Part shown: piece by piece, positions 28,356 to 37,941 of the stretch
How the letters are laid out: each line of letters opens with the position of its first letter
Numbering within the stretch: position 1 is the first letter of the stretch
Assembly: GCF_029909975.1 (NCBI RefSeq)
Contig: NZ_CP094516.1
Coordinates: 2,914,001-2,978,000, forward strand
DNA from: Bradyrhizobium sp. ISRA430
GTDB taxonomy: Bacteria > Pseudomonadota > Alphaproteobacteria > Rhizobiales > Xanthobacteraceae
Reading direction: 5' to 3'
DNA length: 64,000 bases
Made by a program: the position numbers and the translations under genes
Notes under the pieces: generated by a model
What the model was told of the DNA's origin: nothing
Databases searched by the model: none
What the model saw: only the letters and a program-made list of their open reading frames with translations

Positions 28356-29864
28356 TCACGTCCCCTTCGGCCGCACGATGGCCCAGCCGACGCGCAGGAG
28401 TTGCTGGCGTCCGGTCACCAGCCATTCGAAGGCGCGCGGCACTTCGGGCACGATGCCGGGGAAGCGTTTGAGGATGTCCGGCGGCGGCGTGCCGGCCGTG
28501 TCGGAGGCGCGCCAGACCACGACGCCGCCGGTCTCGCTGAATTTCGCCGATGTCATCCAGGGCGTGCGTGCAGGATCGGCATCGATGAAGAGATGCGGCC
28601 GACCGGAATGCAGCGCAATCAGGCTTGCAAGCTGGGTCTCGCCGGCGACGGCGCGCAGGCGATGATTGGTACGTCGTGCAAAGCTCTCGTCGAAGAAGTC
28701 GGAGATCGCGCGCGCCGGCATCGAGGTCGCGATCTCGCCGGTGCCGGTCCAGGGCATCGCCAGGACGGCCAGCACAACGCCCGCCGCCGGCGCCACGACC
28801 GCCGCGGCCCACACCGTGCGCAGCATCCGCGCGCGCCGCATCGCGATCAGATCGCCGGCCGCCACGACCACGGCAAGCCCCGCCATCACCAGCACGACGC
28901 CGGCGCCGCCGACGACACCGTCGAGACCGAACAGGCCAGCGATCAGGACCGCACCGAGGGCCGGCGCGAGCGCGAAGAAGTAGACGAAGCTTTGCGCCAG
29001 CGGCGCGACCGACGGCCGATAGATGATCGGCGGCTCCTCGGTCTTGCCGGCGAACCAACCGGTGTTGAGGAAGGCCAGCGCGGGAACCGCCGCTGCGCCG
29101 AGCACGAGACCGCCGAGCAGCCAGGCCGCGTTGAGTGCGCGGGCGTTCAGCTCGGAGACTTGCGGCAGGGGCGGCAGGACGAGCGTCTCGGCGCGCATCA
29201 GCCAGACCGCATAGGGCAGTGCCAGCACGGCGACGACCACGATCGCAAACAGCGGGTCGAGCGCGCGCAGTGTCCGGCGGCCGCCGGCGGTCGCAACCGC
29301 GAAGATGGCGAGCAGCGAGAGGAGAAAGATCGCCGCCGGCGTCGTCAGCAGCAACAGCCCCGCCTCGATCGACCAGGCGAACCAGGCATTGCCGCGGCGC
29401 TGGCCGATGATTTGCCAGGAATGCAGCAGGAGCAGCGTCCAGAGCGGCCGCGCCAGCACCAAGGGGCCGAAGTCGAGCGCGGGCGAAGAGAAGGCCAGCA
29501 CCGTCATGGTTAGCAGCACCGCGAGCACCGCCTGCTGGCTGCCGACCACGGCGCGCGCGAGATGATAAAGCGCGACGAAGGTCGCGATCTCGCAGAGCTC
29601 GGCCAGGACGTAGACGCCGAACATATGGCCGCCCGCGGTACGGTAAGCGATGTCGGCAAGCCAGATCGGCAAGGGCGGGCCGAGATCGGTGCCGACCTGG
29701 TATTCGCGGCCGAAGGCCAGAAGGGTTGCGAGGTTGCCGGGCGGGCTGCGGTAGAACACGAGCGCCACGAACAGCCACATCGCGGCCTGCAACAACACCA
29801 CGATCCACACGACCAGCCGCGGCCGGGCGCGAATGAGCTCGATGACGAGGGAGGTAAACCGCAT
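28356..29864 (-). CDS. Integral membrane protein, glycosyltransferase family 39-like
   Basis: The 502-residue protein has about 10-12 hydrophobic segments from WIVVLLQAAMWLFVALVFYR onward. The first periplasmic loop GREYQVGTDLGPPLPIWLAD, with two acidic residues after TM1, and the LARAVVG segments are like the PMT_2/ArnT-type lipid-linked glycosyltransferases. The C-terminal soluble part has no recognised domain. ATG 29864 is used; an in-frame TTG at 29897 adds 11 residues without a ribosome site. Substrate and acceptor are unknown, and the GT39 assignment rests on topology and the loop only. Confidence 0.7.
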   Translation of the reverse strand: MRFTSLVIELIRARPRLVVWIVVLLQAAMWLFVALVFYRSPPGNLATLLAFGREYQVGTDLGPPLPIWLADIAYRTAGGHMFGVYVLAELCEIATFVALYHLARAVVGSQQAVLAVLLTMTVLAFSSPALDFGPLVLARPLWTLLLLHSWQIIGQRRGNAWFAWSIEAGLLLLTTPAAIFLLSLLAIFAVATAGGRRTLRALDPLFAIVVVAVLALPYAVWLMRAETLVLPPLPQVSELNARALNAAWLLGGLVLGAAAVPALAFLNTGWFAGKTEEPPIIYRPSVAPLAQSFVYFFALAPALGAVLIAGLFGLDGVVGGAGVVLVMAGLAVVVAAGDLIAMRRARMLRTVWAAAVVAPAAGVVLAVLAMPWTGTGEIATSMPARAISDFFDESFARRTNHRLRAVAGETQLASLIALHSGRPHLFIDADPARTPWMTSAKFSETGGVVVWRASDTAGTPPPDILKRFPGIVPEVPRAFEWLVTGRQQLLRVGWAIVRPKGT

Positions 29865-29965
29865 GCAACGTCCGAAAGATGCAGCCAACCCGTCCAAGCC
29901 GGCCCTATTCGCTTTGCCCTGATTTGATAAAGCGCGCTGCGCGTCGTGGCAACGACCGTCTACTC

Positions 29966-29991
29966 CCTCTCCCCGTTCTTACGGGGAGAGG
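29966..29991. repeat. Hairpin repeat (CCTCTCCCCG type)
   Basis: CCTCTCCCCGT and ACGGGGAGAGG form an 11-bp stem with a 4-nt loop. It matches the element at 5285-5308 and lies just downstream of rnhB on the minus strand, so it could shape that transcript's end. Confidence 0.7.
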
Positions 29992-30015
29992 CGAAGAAGG
30001 TGCACTGCGGGCGTT

Positions 30016-30912
30016 CTAGAGATTCGCGGAAGCGTCGGCTTCCACCTCCGCGTCGACCTCCACCTCCGTCACAGAGAACAGATCCACCACCGGCTCTACG
30101 GTCCAGGGCATGTGCTTGGCGCGGGCGGCGGCGACGGGGGCGAAGAAGCTGCGGTGGTGGACGGAGGGGCCGAGGCGGTCGAGCGCCTCGAGGTGCTCCG
30201 GAACGGCATAGCCCTTGTGCTGCTCGAAGCCGTAGCCCGGGCAGTCCTGCGCCAGCGCGCACATTAGACGATCCCGCGTCACCTTGGCGACGATCGAGGC
30301 CGCGGCGATCGACACGACGAGTCCATCGCCGCCGATCACGGCCTCGCAGTCGCAAGCCGTGTCGAGCCGGTCGCGACCGTCGACAAAGACATGGCGGGGC
30401 GCCTCGGGCAGCGCCAGCACCGCACGCTTCAGCGCCCACAGCGAAGCGCGCAAAATATTGTCGCGATCGATCCGCCCCGGCGAGGCGACGGCGACCGAGA
30501 CCTGTGCGGTCGCGCAGATCTTGTCGAACAACTTCTCGCGCTCCTCCGCGGTCAGCCGCTTGGAATCGTCGATGCCGCGCGGAATGCGGTTGGGATCGAG
30601 GATCACGGCAGCCGCCACCACGGGGCCGGCGAGCGGCCCGCGGCCGGCCTCGTCGCAGCCCGCCACCGGCCAGACGCCACGCTTGATCAGCGCCCGCTCG
30701 CGGCGAAAGCTCGGCGGCGCGACGACGATGATCTCTTTCTTGGCTGCGCTCTTGGCGGCCTCGGCGCTGCCCGCCGCAACCTTGTCTCCTGAAGTCTTGT
30801 CTACTGAAGTCTTGCCAACTGACGCTTTGGCCGCCTTTGGCACAGCCTTCTTGGCCGCGTCCTTCTTTGGCGCGTCCTTGGCTGGCTTGCTGGCGGATTT
30901 GTCTCGAATCAT
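30016..30912 (-). CDS. rnhB: Ribonuclease HII with basic N-terminal tail
   Basis: Cleaves the RNA of RNA-DNA hybrids and initiates removal of single ribonucleotides. The catalytic core starts near residue 82: [20 protein letters not shown] (first acids), [13 protein letters not shown], and [13 protein letters not shown]. The first 62 residues are Lys/Ala-rich with three imperfect pentads ([15 protein letters not shown]) encoded by 15-bp repeats near 30782-30830. The tail resembles that of ppdK. ATG 30912 is chosen; the frame is open to 30948. 298 residues total against about 200-260 for typical RnhB, the excess being the tail. Confidence 0.95.
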   Translation of the reverse strand: MIRDKSASKPAKDAPKKDAAKKAVPKAAKASVGKTSVDKTSGDKVAAGSAEAAKSAAKKEIIVVAPPSFRRERALIKRGVWPVAGCDEAGRGPLAGPVVAAAVILDPNRIPRGIDDSKRLTAEEREKLFDKICATAQVSVAVASPGRIDRDNILRASLWALKRAVLALPEAPRHVFVDGRDRLDTACDCEAVIGGDGLVVSIAAASIVAKVTRDRLMCALAQDCPGYGFEQHKGYAVPEHLEALDRLGPSVHHRSFFAPVAAARAKHMPWTVEPVVDLFSVTEVEVDAEVEADASANL

Positions 30913-30990
30913 GGTCGGGACAGTGCGCAAGCGGTCCCGGTTGCGCAACCGGGAACCCGGGATAATTCCCGTTATTCAGATGGAGCCGCC

Positions 30991-31446
30991 TCACTCTGCG
31001 AGATGCACGCGCCGATCGTCGCCGACCTCAATGCCCGGCGCGACTACCACCTCCCAGGGATGGCCATCGGGATCGGTAAAATAGCCGGAATAGCCGCCAT
31101 AGTCGGTCTCGTGCGCGGCCTTTAGCAAAGCGGCTCCCTTGCCGACGGCAAACGCCAGCACCGCGTCGACCTCCTCGCGCGTCCGGCAGTTCCAGGCGAG
31201 CGTCATGCCGCGAAAGGCAGGTGGCCTTGGCCTATCCGGCAGGGTGGCATCCGCAGCGAGCTTGTCCCAGTGAAACAGGGCAAGCACCGGACCGCCGGTG
31301 TCGAAGAAGGCGACCGCCTCGCCGGTCACCTTCAGCCTGCGGGCAAAGCCGAGCGCTTCATAGAAGGCGATGCTGGCACGGATGTCGCTCACGCCGAGCG
31401 TGATGACGGTGAGCCGCGGCACCGGGACGGTGAATTCCTCGCTCAT
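30991..31446 (-). CDS. VOC (glyoxalase/bleomycin resistance) superfamily protein
   Basis: A 151-residue protein with paired beta-alpha-beta-beta units. RLTVITLGVSDIRASIAFYE opens the first module, and YFTDPDGHPWEVVVAPG closes the second with the Glu typical of a metal ligand in this superfamily. Function within VOC (glyoxalase, dioxygenase, resistance) cannot be assigned. It sits 24 bp after the radical SAM gene on the same strand and 78 bp before rnhB. Confidence 0.88.
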   Translation of the reverse strand: MSEEFTVPVPRLTVITLGVSDIRASIAFYEALGFARRLKVTGEAVAFFDTGGPVLALFHWDKLAADATLPDRPRPPAFRGMTLAWNCRTREEVDAVLAFAVGKGAALLKAAHETDYGGYSGYFTDPDGHPWEVVVAPGIEVGDDRRVHLAE

Positions 31447-31470
31447 ACACGCCTCGTCAGTTTTTGTTTC

Positions 31471-32634
31471 TCAGAACAGGCTGAGCTGATCGCCGTTCCG
31501 TTTGGGCTTCGCAAAATGATCCGTCGTCAGTTTCGAGCGCCGCTTGTTGAGCCCGAGCCTGTCACAGGCGATCTCGAAGCGACGGCCGATGGTCCAGGCC
31601 ATCGGGCCGGTGCCCTTCATCCGCTCGCCCCATTTCGAATCGTAGTCGCGACCGCCGCGCATGTCGCGGATCAGGGTGAAGACGTGGCGATAACGGTCCG
31701 GATAGTTCGCCAGCAGCCATTCGCGGAAGAGATCGCGCACCTCGAGCGGCAGCCGCAACAGGACATAGGATGCTTCCTTGACACCGGCATGCGCGGCGGC
31801 ATCCAGAATGCGCTCGATCTCGGAATCGTTCAGCGCGGGGATCACGGGCGCGACCATGACGGTGGTCGGGATGCCGGCATCCGAGAGCTTCTTCAGCGCC
31901 TCCAGCCGCTTCGGCGGCGTGGACGCCCGCGGCTCCATGGTGCGCGCGAGTTTGGGATCGAGCGTCGTGACCGAGAGCGCGACCTTCGCAAGGTTCCGCT
32001 TCGCCATCCGCGCGAGAACGTCGATGTCGCGCACCACCAGCGCCGATTTGGTGACGATGCCGACCGGATGGCCGGCGCGCTCAAGCACCTCCAGAATGCC
32101 GCGCATGATTTTGCGCTCGCGCTCAATCGGCTGGTACGGATCGGTGTTGGTCCCGATCGCGATCATCCGCGGCTCGTAACCGGGTGCGGCGAGCTCTTTC
32201 TCCAGCAGCGCCGCCGCTTCGGGCTTGGCGAACAGTTTTGACTCGAAATCGAGCCCGGGGGAGAGGCCGAGATAGGCGTGGGTCGGCCGCGCGAAGCAAT
32301 AGACGCAGCCGTGCTCACAGCCGCGATACGGATTGATCGAGCGGTCGAAGCCGATATCGGGGGAATCGTTGCGGGTGATCACCTTGCGCGAGGTGTCGAC
32401 AGCAACCGTGGTCTTGAACGCCGGCAGCTCGTCCAGGCTCTGCCAGCCATCGTCGAAGGCGACGCGCGCCTCGGCCTCATAGCGGCCGCTGGCGTTGGAT
32501 TGCGCGCCCCGCCCTCGCCTGCGCTCGCGGTCGATGGCGACCGAAAGCTCGGGGAAATCGGAAGGCGCACCCGCCGGCTCGGAGGGCGCCGTGACCGGCG
32601 GGTGCCTGAGGGCATGAGAGGATGCTCGACTCAT
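31471..32634 (-). CDS. Radical SAM protein, SplB/PA0069-like
   Basis: The 387 residues include NPYRGCEHGCVYCFARPTHA, whose CxxxCxxC binds the [4Fe-4S]-SAM cluster. Then follow FESKLFAKPEAAALLEKEL, MIAIGTNTDPYQPIERERK and VTKSALVVRDIDVLARMA. This set is characteristic of the PA0069 family, related to spore photoproduct lyase, whose biochemical role is undefined. The N-terminal 55 residues are low-complexity and Arg-rich. It is divergent from the phosphoketolase operon, sharing the FixK2-box region. Confidence 0.9.
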   Translation of the reverse strand: MSRASSHALRHPPVTAPSEPAGAPSDFPELSVAIDRERRRGRGAQSNASGRYEAEARVAFDDGWQSLDELPAFKTTVAVDTSRKVITRNDSPDIGFDRSINPYRGCEHGCVYCFARPTHAYLGLSPGLDFESKLFAKPEAAALLEKELAAPGYEPRMIAIGTNTDPYQPIERERKIMRGILEVLERAGHPVGIVTKSALVVRDIDVLARMAKRNLAKVALSVTTLDPKLARTMEPRASTPPKRLEALKKLSDAGIPTTVMVAPVIPALNDSEIERILDAAAHAGVKEASYVLLRLPLEVRDLFREWLLANYPDRYRHVFTLIRDMRGGRDYDSKWGERMKGTGPMAWTIGRRFEIACDRLGLNKRRSKLTTDHFAKPKRNGDQLSLF

Positions 32635-32721
32635 GCAGCCAAGATAGCATCTGACAGGAACAAATCAAGAACGAGAGCAAAAATCCGCAAAACAAGCCGC
32701 CCAAAGTTTGGGCGGAGGATT

Positions 32722-32735
32722 TTGACATCGCGCAA
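32722..32735. promoter_or_regulatory. FixK2-type box upstream of phosphoketolase
   Basis: TTGA-CATCGC-GCAA fits the FixK2 consensus of Bradyrhizobium, TTG(A/C)-N6-(T/G)CAA, with no mismatch. Its centre is about 102 bp upstream of the phosphoketolase ATG; if it activates from -40.5, the leader would be about 62 nt. A separate CCAAC-AAG-GTTGG dyad lies at about 32787-32799. Confidence 0.6.
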
Positions 32736-32830
32736 GGGGTCGCCGTCGCGATCCCGTTCGATGCCCGCCAGGGATCGATCTTGCGCCAACAAGGTTGGTG
32801 ACGGTCGTTGCGTGAAGGGTCGGCAGAAAC

Positions 32831-35245
32831 ATGACAGACAGACAACAAGCAGGCGCCGCGACCGGCGACCTCGACCTCCTCGATCAATATTGGCGCGCCG
32901 CCAATTATCTCTCGGTCGGCCAGATCTACCTCATGGACAATCCGCTGTTGCGCGAACCCTTGCGGCCCGAGCACATCAAGCCGCGCCTGCTCGGCCATTG
33001 GGGCACCACGCCGGGACTGAACTTCATCTATGCCCATCTCAACCGCGTCATCCGCGCGCTCGACCTCAACGTCCTCTACGTCTGCGGTCCCGGCCATGGC
33101 GGCCCGGGCATGGTCGCCAACACCTATCTCGAAGGCACTTACAGCGAGATCTATCCCGATATCGGGCGCGACGCGGACGGATTGCGGAAGCTTTTCAGGC
33201 AGTTCTCCTTCCCCGGCGGCATTCCGAGTCACGCGGCACCGGAAACACCGGGCTCGATCCATGAAGGCGGCGAGCTCGGCTACGCGCTGGTGCACGCCTA
33301 TGGCGCAGCGTTCGACAATCCAGGCCTGATCGTCGCCTGCGTCGTCGGCGACGGCGAAGCCGAGACCGGCCCGCTCGCCGCGTCCTGGCACTCGAACAAG
33401 TTCCTGAACCCGGCCCATGATGGCGCTGTGCTGCCGATCCTCCATCTCAACGGCTACAAGATCGCCAACCCGACCGTGCTCGGGCGGATGCGCGACGAGG
33501 AGATCCGCGAGCTGTTCCGGGGCTATGGCCACGAGCCGCTATTCGTCGAGGGCGACGATCCGAAACTCATGCATCGAACCATGGCGGATGCGCTCGACGT
33601 CGCGCTCACCAGCATCCGCTCGATCCAGCAGCACGCCCGCGACGGGCGCACGGCGGTCGAGCGGCCGCGCTGGCCGATGATCGTGCTGCGCAGCCCGAAG
33701 GGCTGGACCGGCCCGAAAGAGGTCGACGGCCTCAAGGTCGAAGGATTCTGGCGTGCGCATCAGGTGCCGGTTGCCAATTGCCGGGAAAATCCCGCGCATC
33801 TGAAGCTGCTCGAGCACTGGATGCGCAGCTACGAGCCGGAAAAACTCTTCGACGCCGACGGCAGGCTGATTCCCGAGCTCCAGGCGCTGGCGCCTGAAGG
33901 CGACCGCCGCATGGGCGCCAATCCGCATGCCAATGGCGGGCTGTTGAAGAAGGAGCTGAAGCTGCCGGACTATCGCGGCTTCGCGGTCGAGCTACAGCGG
34001 CCCCGCGGCGTAGCGGCGGAAGCCACGCGCGAGCTCGGCAAGTTCCTGCGCGAGGTCGTCCGCCTCAATGCGGATGCGCGCAACTTCCGCATCATGGGAC
34101 CGGACGAGACCGCGTCAAACCGGCTCGATGCGGTGTTCGAGGCCACCGAGCGGGCGTGGATGGAGAAAACCGAGCCCTACGACGTGCATCTCGCGCAGGA
34201 CGGCCGCGTGATGGAGGTCTTGAGCGAGCATCTCTGCCAGGGCTGGCTCGAAGGCTATCTGCTCACCGGACGCCACGGCTTCTTCTCCTGCTATGAAGCC
34301 TTCATCCACATCGTGGATTCCATGTTCAATCAGCATGCCAAATGGCTGAAGGTCTCGCGCGATCTGCCGTGGCGGCGCCCGATCGCCTCACTCAATTATC
34401 TCCTGACCTCGCATGTCTGGCGTCAGGACCACAACGGTTTCAGCCACCAGGACCCCGGCTTCGTCGATCTTGTCACCAACAAGAAAGCCGACATCGTCCG
34501 CGTCTATTTCCCGCCGGACGCCAACACGCTCTTGTGGATCGCAGATCACTGCCTGCGCACCTACGACCGCGTCAACGTGATCGTCGCGGGTAAGCAGCCG
34601 GCGCCGCAATGGCTCTCGATGCAAGAGGCCATCACCCATTGCGATGCCGGCATCGGCATCTGGACGTGGGCGGGGACAGAAGATGCGAGCAGCGAGCCCG
34701 ACGTGGTGATGGCCTGCGCCGGCGACGTGCCGACGCTGGAGACGCTCGCCGCCGTGGACCTCCTGCGCAAGGCGCTGCCGGATCTGAAGATCCGCGTCGT
34801 CAACGTGGTCGACCTGATGACGCTGCAACCGAAGGAGCAGCATCCGCATGGCCTGTCCGATCGCGACTTCGACAGCCTGTTCACGCGCGACAAGCCGGTG
34901 ATCTTCGCCTATCACGGCTATCCCTATTTGATCCATCGCCTGACTTATAACCGCACCAATCACGGCGGCATGCATGTGCGCGGCTTCGCCGAGGAAGGCA
35001 CCACGACGACGCCGTTCGACATGGTCGTGCTCAACCAGCTCGACCGCTATCACCTCGCGATCGAGGCGATCGAGCGCGTGCCTGATCTCGCGACCAAAGC
35101 TGCACAAGTGAAACAGCAATTCCGCGACGCGCTGATCAGGCATTCGCGTTATGTGCGCGAGCATGGCGAGGACATGCCGGAGATCCGCGACTGGGTCTGG
35201 CCGGGCAGCGCGGGCGGCAAGACTCCGGCGGAAGCCGGCGACTGA
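32831..35245 (+). CDS. xfp: Phosphoketolase
   Basis: A thiamine-diphosphate enzyme cleaving xylulose-5-P (and often fructose-6-P) with phosphate to acetyl-P plus glyceraldehyde-3-P or erythrose-4-P. The 804-residue length, [40 protein letters not shown], the TPP motif [20 protein letters not shown] and [16 protein letters not shown] are all diagnostic of the XFP family. Acetate kinase follows after 9 bases, so the acetyl-P formed can be converted to acetate with ATP gain. The upstream FixK2-type box suggests induction under low oxygen. Start ATG 32831 has GAAGGG upstream. Confidence 0.96.
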   Translation: MTDRQQAGAATGDLDLLDQYWRAANYLSVGQIYLMDNPLLREPLRPEHIKPRLLGHWGTTPGLNFIYAHLNRVIRALDLNVLYVCGPGHGGPGMVANTYLEGTYSEIYPDIGRDADGLRKLFRQFSFPGGIPSHAAPETPGSIHEGGELGYALVHAYGAAFDNPGLIVACVVGDGEAETGPLAASWHSNKFLNPAHDGAVLPILHLNGYKIANPTVLGRMRDEEIRELFRGYGHEPLFVEGDDPKLMHRTMADALDVALTSIRSIQQHARDGRTAVERPRWPMIVLRSPKGWTGPKEVDGLKVEGFWRAHQVPVANCRENPAHLKLLEHWMRSYEPEKLFDADGRLIPELQALAPEGDRRMGANPHANGGLLKKELKLPDYRGFAVELQRPRGVAAEATRELGKFLREVVRLNADARNFRIMGPDETASNRLDAVFEATERAWMEKTEPYDVHLAQDGRVMEVLSEHLCQGWLEGYLLTGRHGFFSCYEAFIHIVDSMFNQHAKWLKVSRDLPWRRPIASLNYLLTSHVWRQDHNGFSHQDPGFVDLVTNKKADIVRVYFPPDANTLLWIADHCLRTYDRVNVIVAGKQPAPQWLSMQEAITHCDAGIGIWTWAGTEDASSEPDVVMACAGDVPTLETLAAVDLLRKALPDLKIRVVNVVDLMTLQPKEQHPHGLSDRDFDSLFTRDKPVIFAYHGYPYLIHRLTYNRTNHGGMHVRGFAEEGTTTTPFDMVVLNQLDRYHLAIEAIERVPDLATKAAQVKQQFRDALIRHSRYVREHGEDMPEIRDWVWPGSAGGKTPAEAGD

Positions 35246-35254
35246 CGGTGGGCC

Positions 35255-36445
35255 ATGTCAGACGCAGCTCTCGTCCTCAACACCGGCTCGTCCAGCATCA
35301 AGTTTGGCCTGTTCGATATCTCGGCGGCCGCACCCGTCCTGCTCTGCAACGGTCTGCTCGACGAGCACGAGACCAAGCCGCAGCTCGTTGTGAGAAGCCC
35401 CGCAGGTGAAGATCTGTACGAAACGCAACGGACAGCGTCGGAGGCGGGCGGCGATGCTCTGTTCGCCGATGTCCTCGGCTTCGTCGAAAAATCCTTCGGC
35501 GATTGCCGCCTGCGCTGCGTCGGCCACCGCATCGTGCATGGCGGCCCTGAGTATTCCGGTCCGGTCGAGTTGACGGAGCATGTCGTCGCGAGGCTCGACG
35601 CGCTGACGCCGCTTGCGCCGCTGCATCAGCCGCGCTGCCTGGCGCCGGTCCGCGCCATCAGCGCGATCCGGCCCGGACTGACGCAGATCGCCTGTTTCGA
35701 CACTGCCTTTCACGACGGCCTCGCACCGCCGGCGAGCCGGTTCGCCATTCCGAGGCGCTATGAAGAGCGCGGCCTCCGGCGCTACGGCTTCCACGGCCTC
35801 TCGTTCGAATATGTTGCAGGCCGCCTTGCCGAGATCGCACCGCCGCGTGTCGCGGGCCGCACCGTCATCGCGCATCTCGGCAATGGCGCGAGCCTTTGCG
35901 CGCTCCGTGCCGGCCGCAGCGTCGACACCACGATGGGACTGACGCCGCTCGACGGGCTGGTGATGGGCACGCGTTGCGGCACCATCGATCCCGGCGTCCT
36001 GCTCTATTTGCTCGATCACGAGAAGATGTCGCGCGCTGCCGTGCAGCACCTACTCTATCACGAGTCGGGCCTGCTCGGCGTCTCCGCAATCTCGGCAGAC
36101 ATGCGCACGCTGCTCGCAAGCGGCGACGCCGCGGCGAAAGAGGCGATCGATCTCTTCACCTTCCGTGTGGCGCAGCAGGTGGCGATGATGGCGAGCACGC
36201 TGCAGGGGCTGGACTGCCTGGTCTTCACCGGCGGCATCGGCGAGCACAGCCGCGAGATCCGCAGCGAGATCTGTGCGCGGCTCGCCTGGCTCGGCGTGCG
36301 GATCGATGCAACTGCCAATGGCGAGGCGCGCGAGGCCATCCACCGCCACGATAGCGCCGTCGACGTCTTCGTCATACCGACCAACGAGGAACTGGCCATG
36401 GCGTGGCACTGCGCGGCGGTGCTGCGGCAGAGCGAGCGCCCTTGA
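35255..36445 (+). CDS. ackA: Acetate kinase
   Basis: Converts acetyl-P plus ADP to acetate plus ATP. LVLNTGSSSIKFGLFD is the N-terminal acetate kinase signature. RIVHGGPEYSGPVELTE, FDTAFHDGLAPPASRFAIPR, RRYGFHGLSFEYVAGRLAE, AHLGNGASLCALRAGRSVDT and GGIGEHSREIR cover the active-site arginines and the nucleotide-binding core. 396 residues is normal. It is the second gene after phosphoketolase. No phosphotransacetylase gene is seen here, so acetyl-P from the phosphoketolase is the likely substrate. Confidence 0.97.
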   Translation: MSDAALVLNTGSSSIKFGLFDISAAAPVLLCNGLLDEHETKPQLVVRSPAGEDLYETQRTASEAGGDALFADVLGFVEKSFGDCRLRCVGHRIVHGGPEYSGPVELTEHVVARLDALTPLAPLHQPRCLAPVRAISAIRPGLTQIACFDTAFHDGLAPPASRFAIPRRYEERGLRRYGFHGLSFEYVAGRLAEIAPPRVAGRTVIAHLGNGASLCALRAGRSVDTTMGLTPLDGLVMGTRCGTIDPGVLLYLLDHEKMSRAAVQHLLYHESGLLGVSAISADMRTLLASGDAAAKEAIDLFTFRVAQQVAMMASTLQGLDCLVFTGGIGEHSREIRSEICARLAWLGVRIDATANGEAREAIHRHDSAVDVFVIPTNEELAMAWHCAAVLRQSERP

Positions 36446-36469
36446 GAGAGTGGCTCAGTCTCTTTGTGG

Positions 36470-36612
36470 CCATCCTTCGAGACGCCCGCTGCTGGCAGGC
36501 TCCTCAGGATGAGGTCTTATTTCGTGGCGAAATTCTAGACCCTCATGGTGAGGAGCGCCGCCCTGCGGCGCGTCTCCGGACGATGCTTTGCATCGCCGGG
36601 CGAACCATGAGG
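36470..36612. repeat. Intergenic repeat (CATCCTTCGAGACGC type)
   Basis: GGCCATCCTTCGAGACGCCCGC, GCTCCTCAGGATGAGGTC and CCTCATGGTGAGGAGCGCCGC are a recognisable Bradyrhizobium repeat. The half from CCTCATGGT (36541) to ACCATGAGG (36612) is an inverted repeat. It separates convergent ackA and the RMD1-like gene. Confidence 0.8.
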
Positions 36613-36628
36613 ACGAGCAACAAAGACG

Positions 36629-37465
36629 TCAGTGAGTCCCGGACAGGATCTGGAAAACGCCGATCACGACCTCGATCACGATCAGCACCACCACCGCCAC
36701 CTCGAGGCGCAGCGAGCGCTGCGTGTCGATGATGTCCGTCAGCGCGTTGGCCGTCTCTGAAATGGCCGTGAGCTTGCGCTCGAGCGTCTCGAGGCGCTCC
36801 GTCAGCTCGTACTCGTCTTCGAGACGGGCATAGAGCCGGTCGAGCTCCGGCTTCTCCCAGAGCACGTCGGGCTTCTCGGCAATCGCGACGCGGCCGGCCA
36901 CGCGCTGCTGGACCAGGAGCGCGTTGCCGATTAACTGCAGAATGCCCTTGCGCCGGGGCGGCGTGCGGCCCTGCTCGGCGAGCTTGCGCGCGAAGGGCTC
37001 GATGACGTCGAACACTGCAGCGACGCGCCGCTCGTCGCGCGCCAGCGACGTGCTTTTGGCGAGCGCGTCCGCAATCAGGAGCAACCGGTCGTCGGAGAAC
37101 TTGGCGAGGCAGATCGGGCCGCCCGGCTGAATCGCCTCGGCGCTTTCGTCGCTGCAGAGCTGAGCCTGCGCGGTCTCCTCCTCATAGGGGCTGAGCTCGC
37201 CGATCACACGCGGCTTCAGATTGTCGATAAAGACCTTCTCCTCCGACGGGAGCAGCCCGATCAGGACCACGACACCGTAGCGGAAGATCACGGCAAGTCC
37301 AGCATGGACGCGGAACGCGGCGGGCATCGATGAGACCAGCGGGCCGATCTCGAGCCCCGAGGCATTGATGCGGTCGCCGAGCATCACGGCGCGGATCCGC
37401 AGGGTCGGCGCGGCGTCCTGCTTCGGCGATGTCGTCGTGCCAATGGTGAGCTGATCGGCCTTCAC
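36629..37465 (-). CDS. RMD1/DUF155 family membrane-anchored protein
   Basis: The 278-residue protein has the DUF155 C-terminus LYARLEDEYELTERLETLER, TANALTDIIDTQRSLRLE and a terminal hydrophobic helix (VAVVVLIVIEVVIGVFQIL) about residues 252-270. An N-terminal soluble part contains FRYGVVVLIGLLPSEEKVF. Eukaryotic relatives (Rmd1, RMND1) act at the mitochondrial membrane in support of translation; the bacterial role is unknown. GTG 37465 overlaps the upstream zinc-ribbon stop by four bases (GTGA), with AGGATAG upstream, so the two genes are tightly coupled. Confidence 0.87.
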   Translation of the reverse strand: MKADQLTIGTTTSPKQDAAPTLRIRAVMLGDRINASGLEIGPLVSSMPAAFRVHAGLAVIFRYGVVVLIGLLPSEEKVFIDNLKPRVIGELSPYEEETAQAQLCSDESAEAIQPGGPICLAKFSDDRLLLIADALAKSTSLARDERRVAAVFDVIEPFARKLAEQGRTPPRRKGILQLIGNALLVQQRVAGRVAIAEKPDVLWEKPELDRLYARLEDEYELTERLETLERKLTAISETANALTDIIDTQRSLRLEVAVVVLIVIEVVIGVFQILSGTH

Positions 37466-37647
37466 GCAACTATCCTGCTCGGGGCCACGGTGAGGCGGTA
37501 GATGACGGCCCGGGATCCATCGAAGACGTCGAGCACGTGATCGCAGACGGTGCAGCGGAATTCACCGGGCTCGCCGGTCAATGATGATAGCGTAATCCGA
37601 CGGAACCCGGCTCCACATTTCGGACAGATGATGTCGCTTTTTTCCAT
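37462..37647 (-). CDS. Small zinc-ribbon protein coupled to the RMD1-like gene
   Basis: A 61-residue protein, MEKSDIICPKCGAGFRRITL onward, with CPKC and CTVC pairs (residues about 8-11 and 35-38) that form one zinc ribbon, followed by DHVLDVFDGSRAVIYRL. AGGAAAG precedes ATG 37647; longer readings of the frame are not needed. The GTGA overlap with the next gene makes them a two-gene operon. Zinc ribbons of this size often mediate protein or nucleic acid contacts. Function with the RMD1 homologue is unstudied as far as I know. Confidence 0.8.
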   Translation of the reverse strand: MEKSDIICPKCGAGFRRITLSSLTGEPGEFRCTVCDHVLDVFDGSRAVIYRLTVAPSRIVA

Positions 37648-37941
37648 GATTGCGCGCTTTCCTGTCTGAGCGGCCGATCCGCGACCCGCGCTGCGGGAGC
37701 ATGATCGGCCCACGCTCGACAATCGCTGCGGCGATACCGGGTTTCTGTCATCGCGGGCATTTGCCGAAACATTCGGCATAGTTGTCTGCCAAGGGCCAAA
37801 CATCGGATGCGACGGGTCGTTCGGGTTTACCATCCAACGCCGACGCCCGGCCGAGACGTTGCGCCCGGCCTCGCCGCATGTTTATGACACCGTCATAACA
37901 AGGTACGCTTCTCCGAAATTTGAGCCACTGAAGCCTCAATC

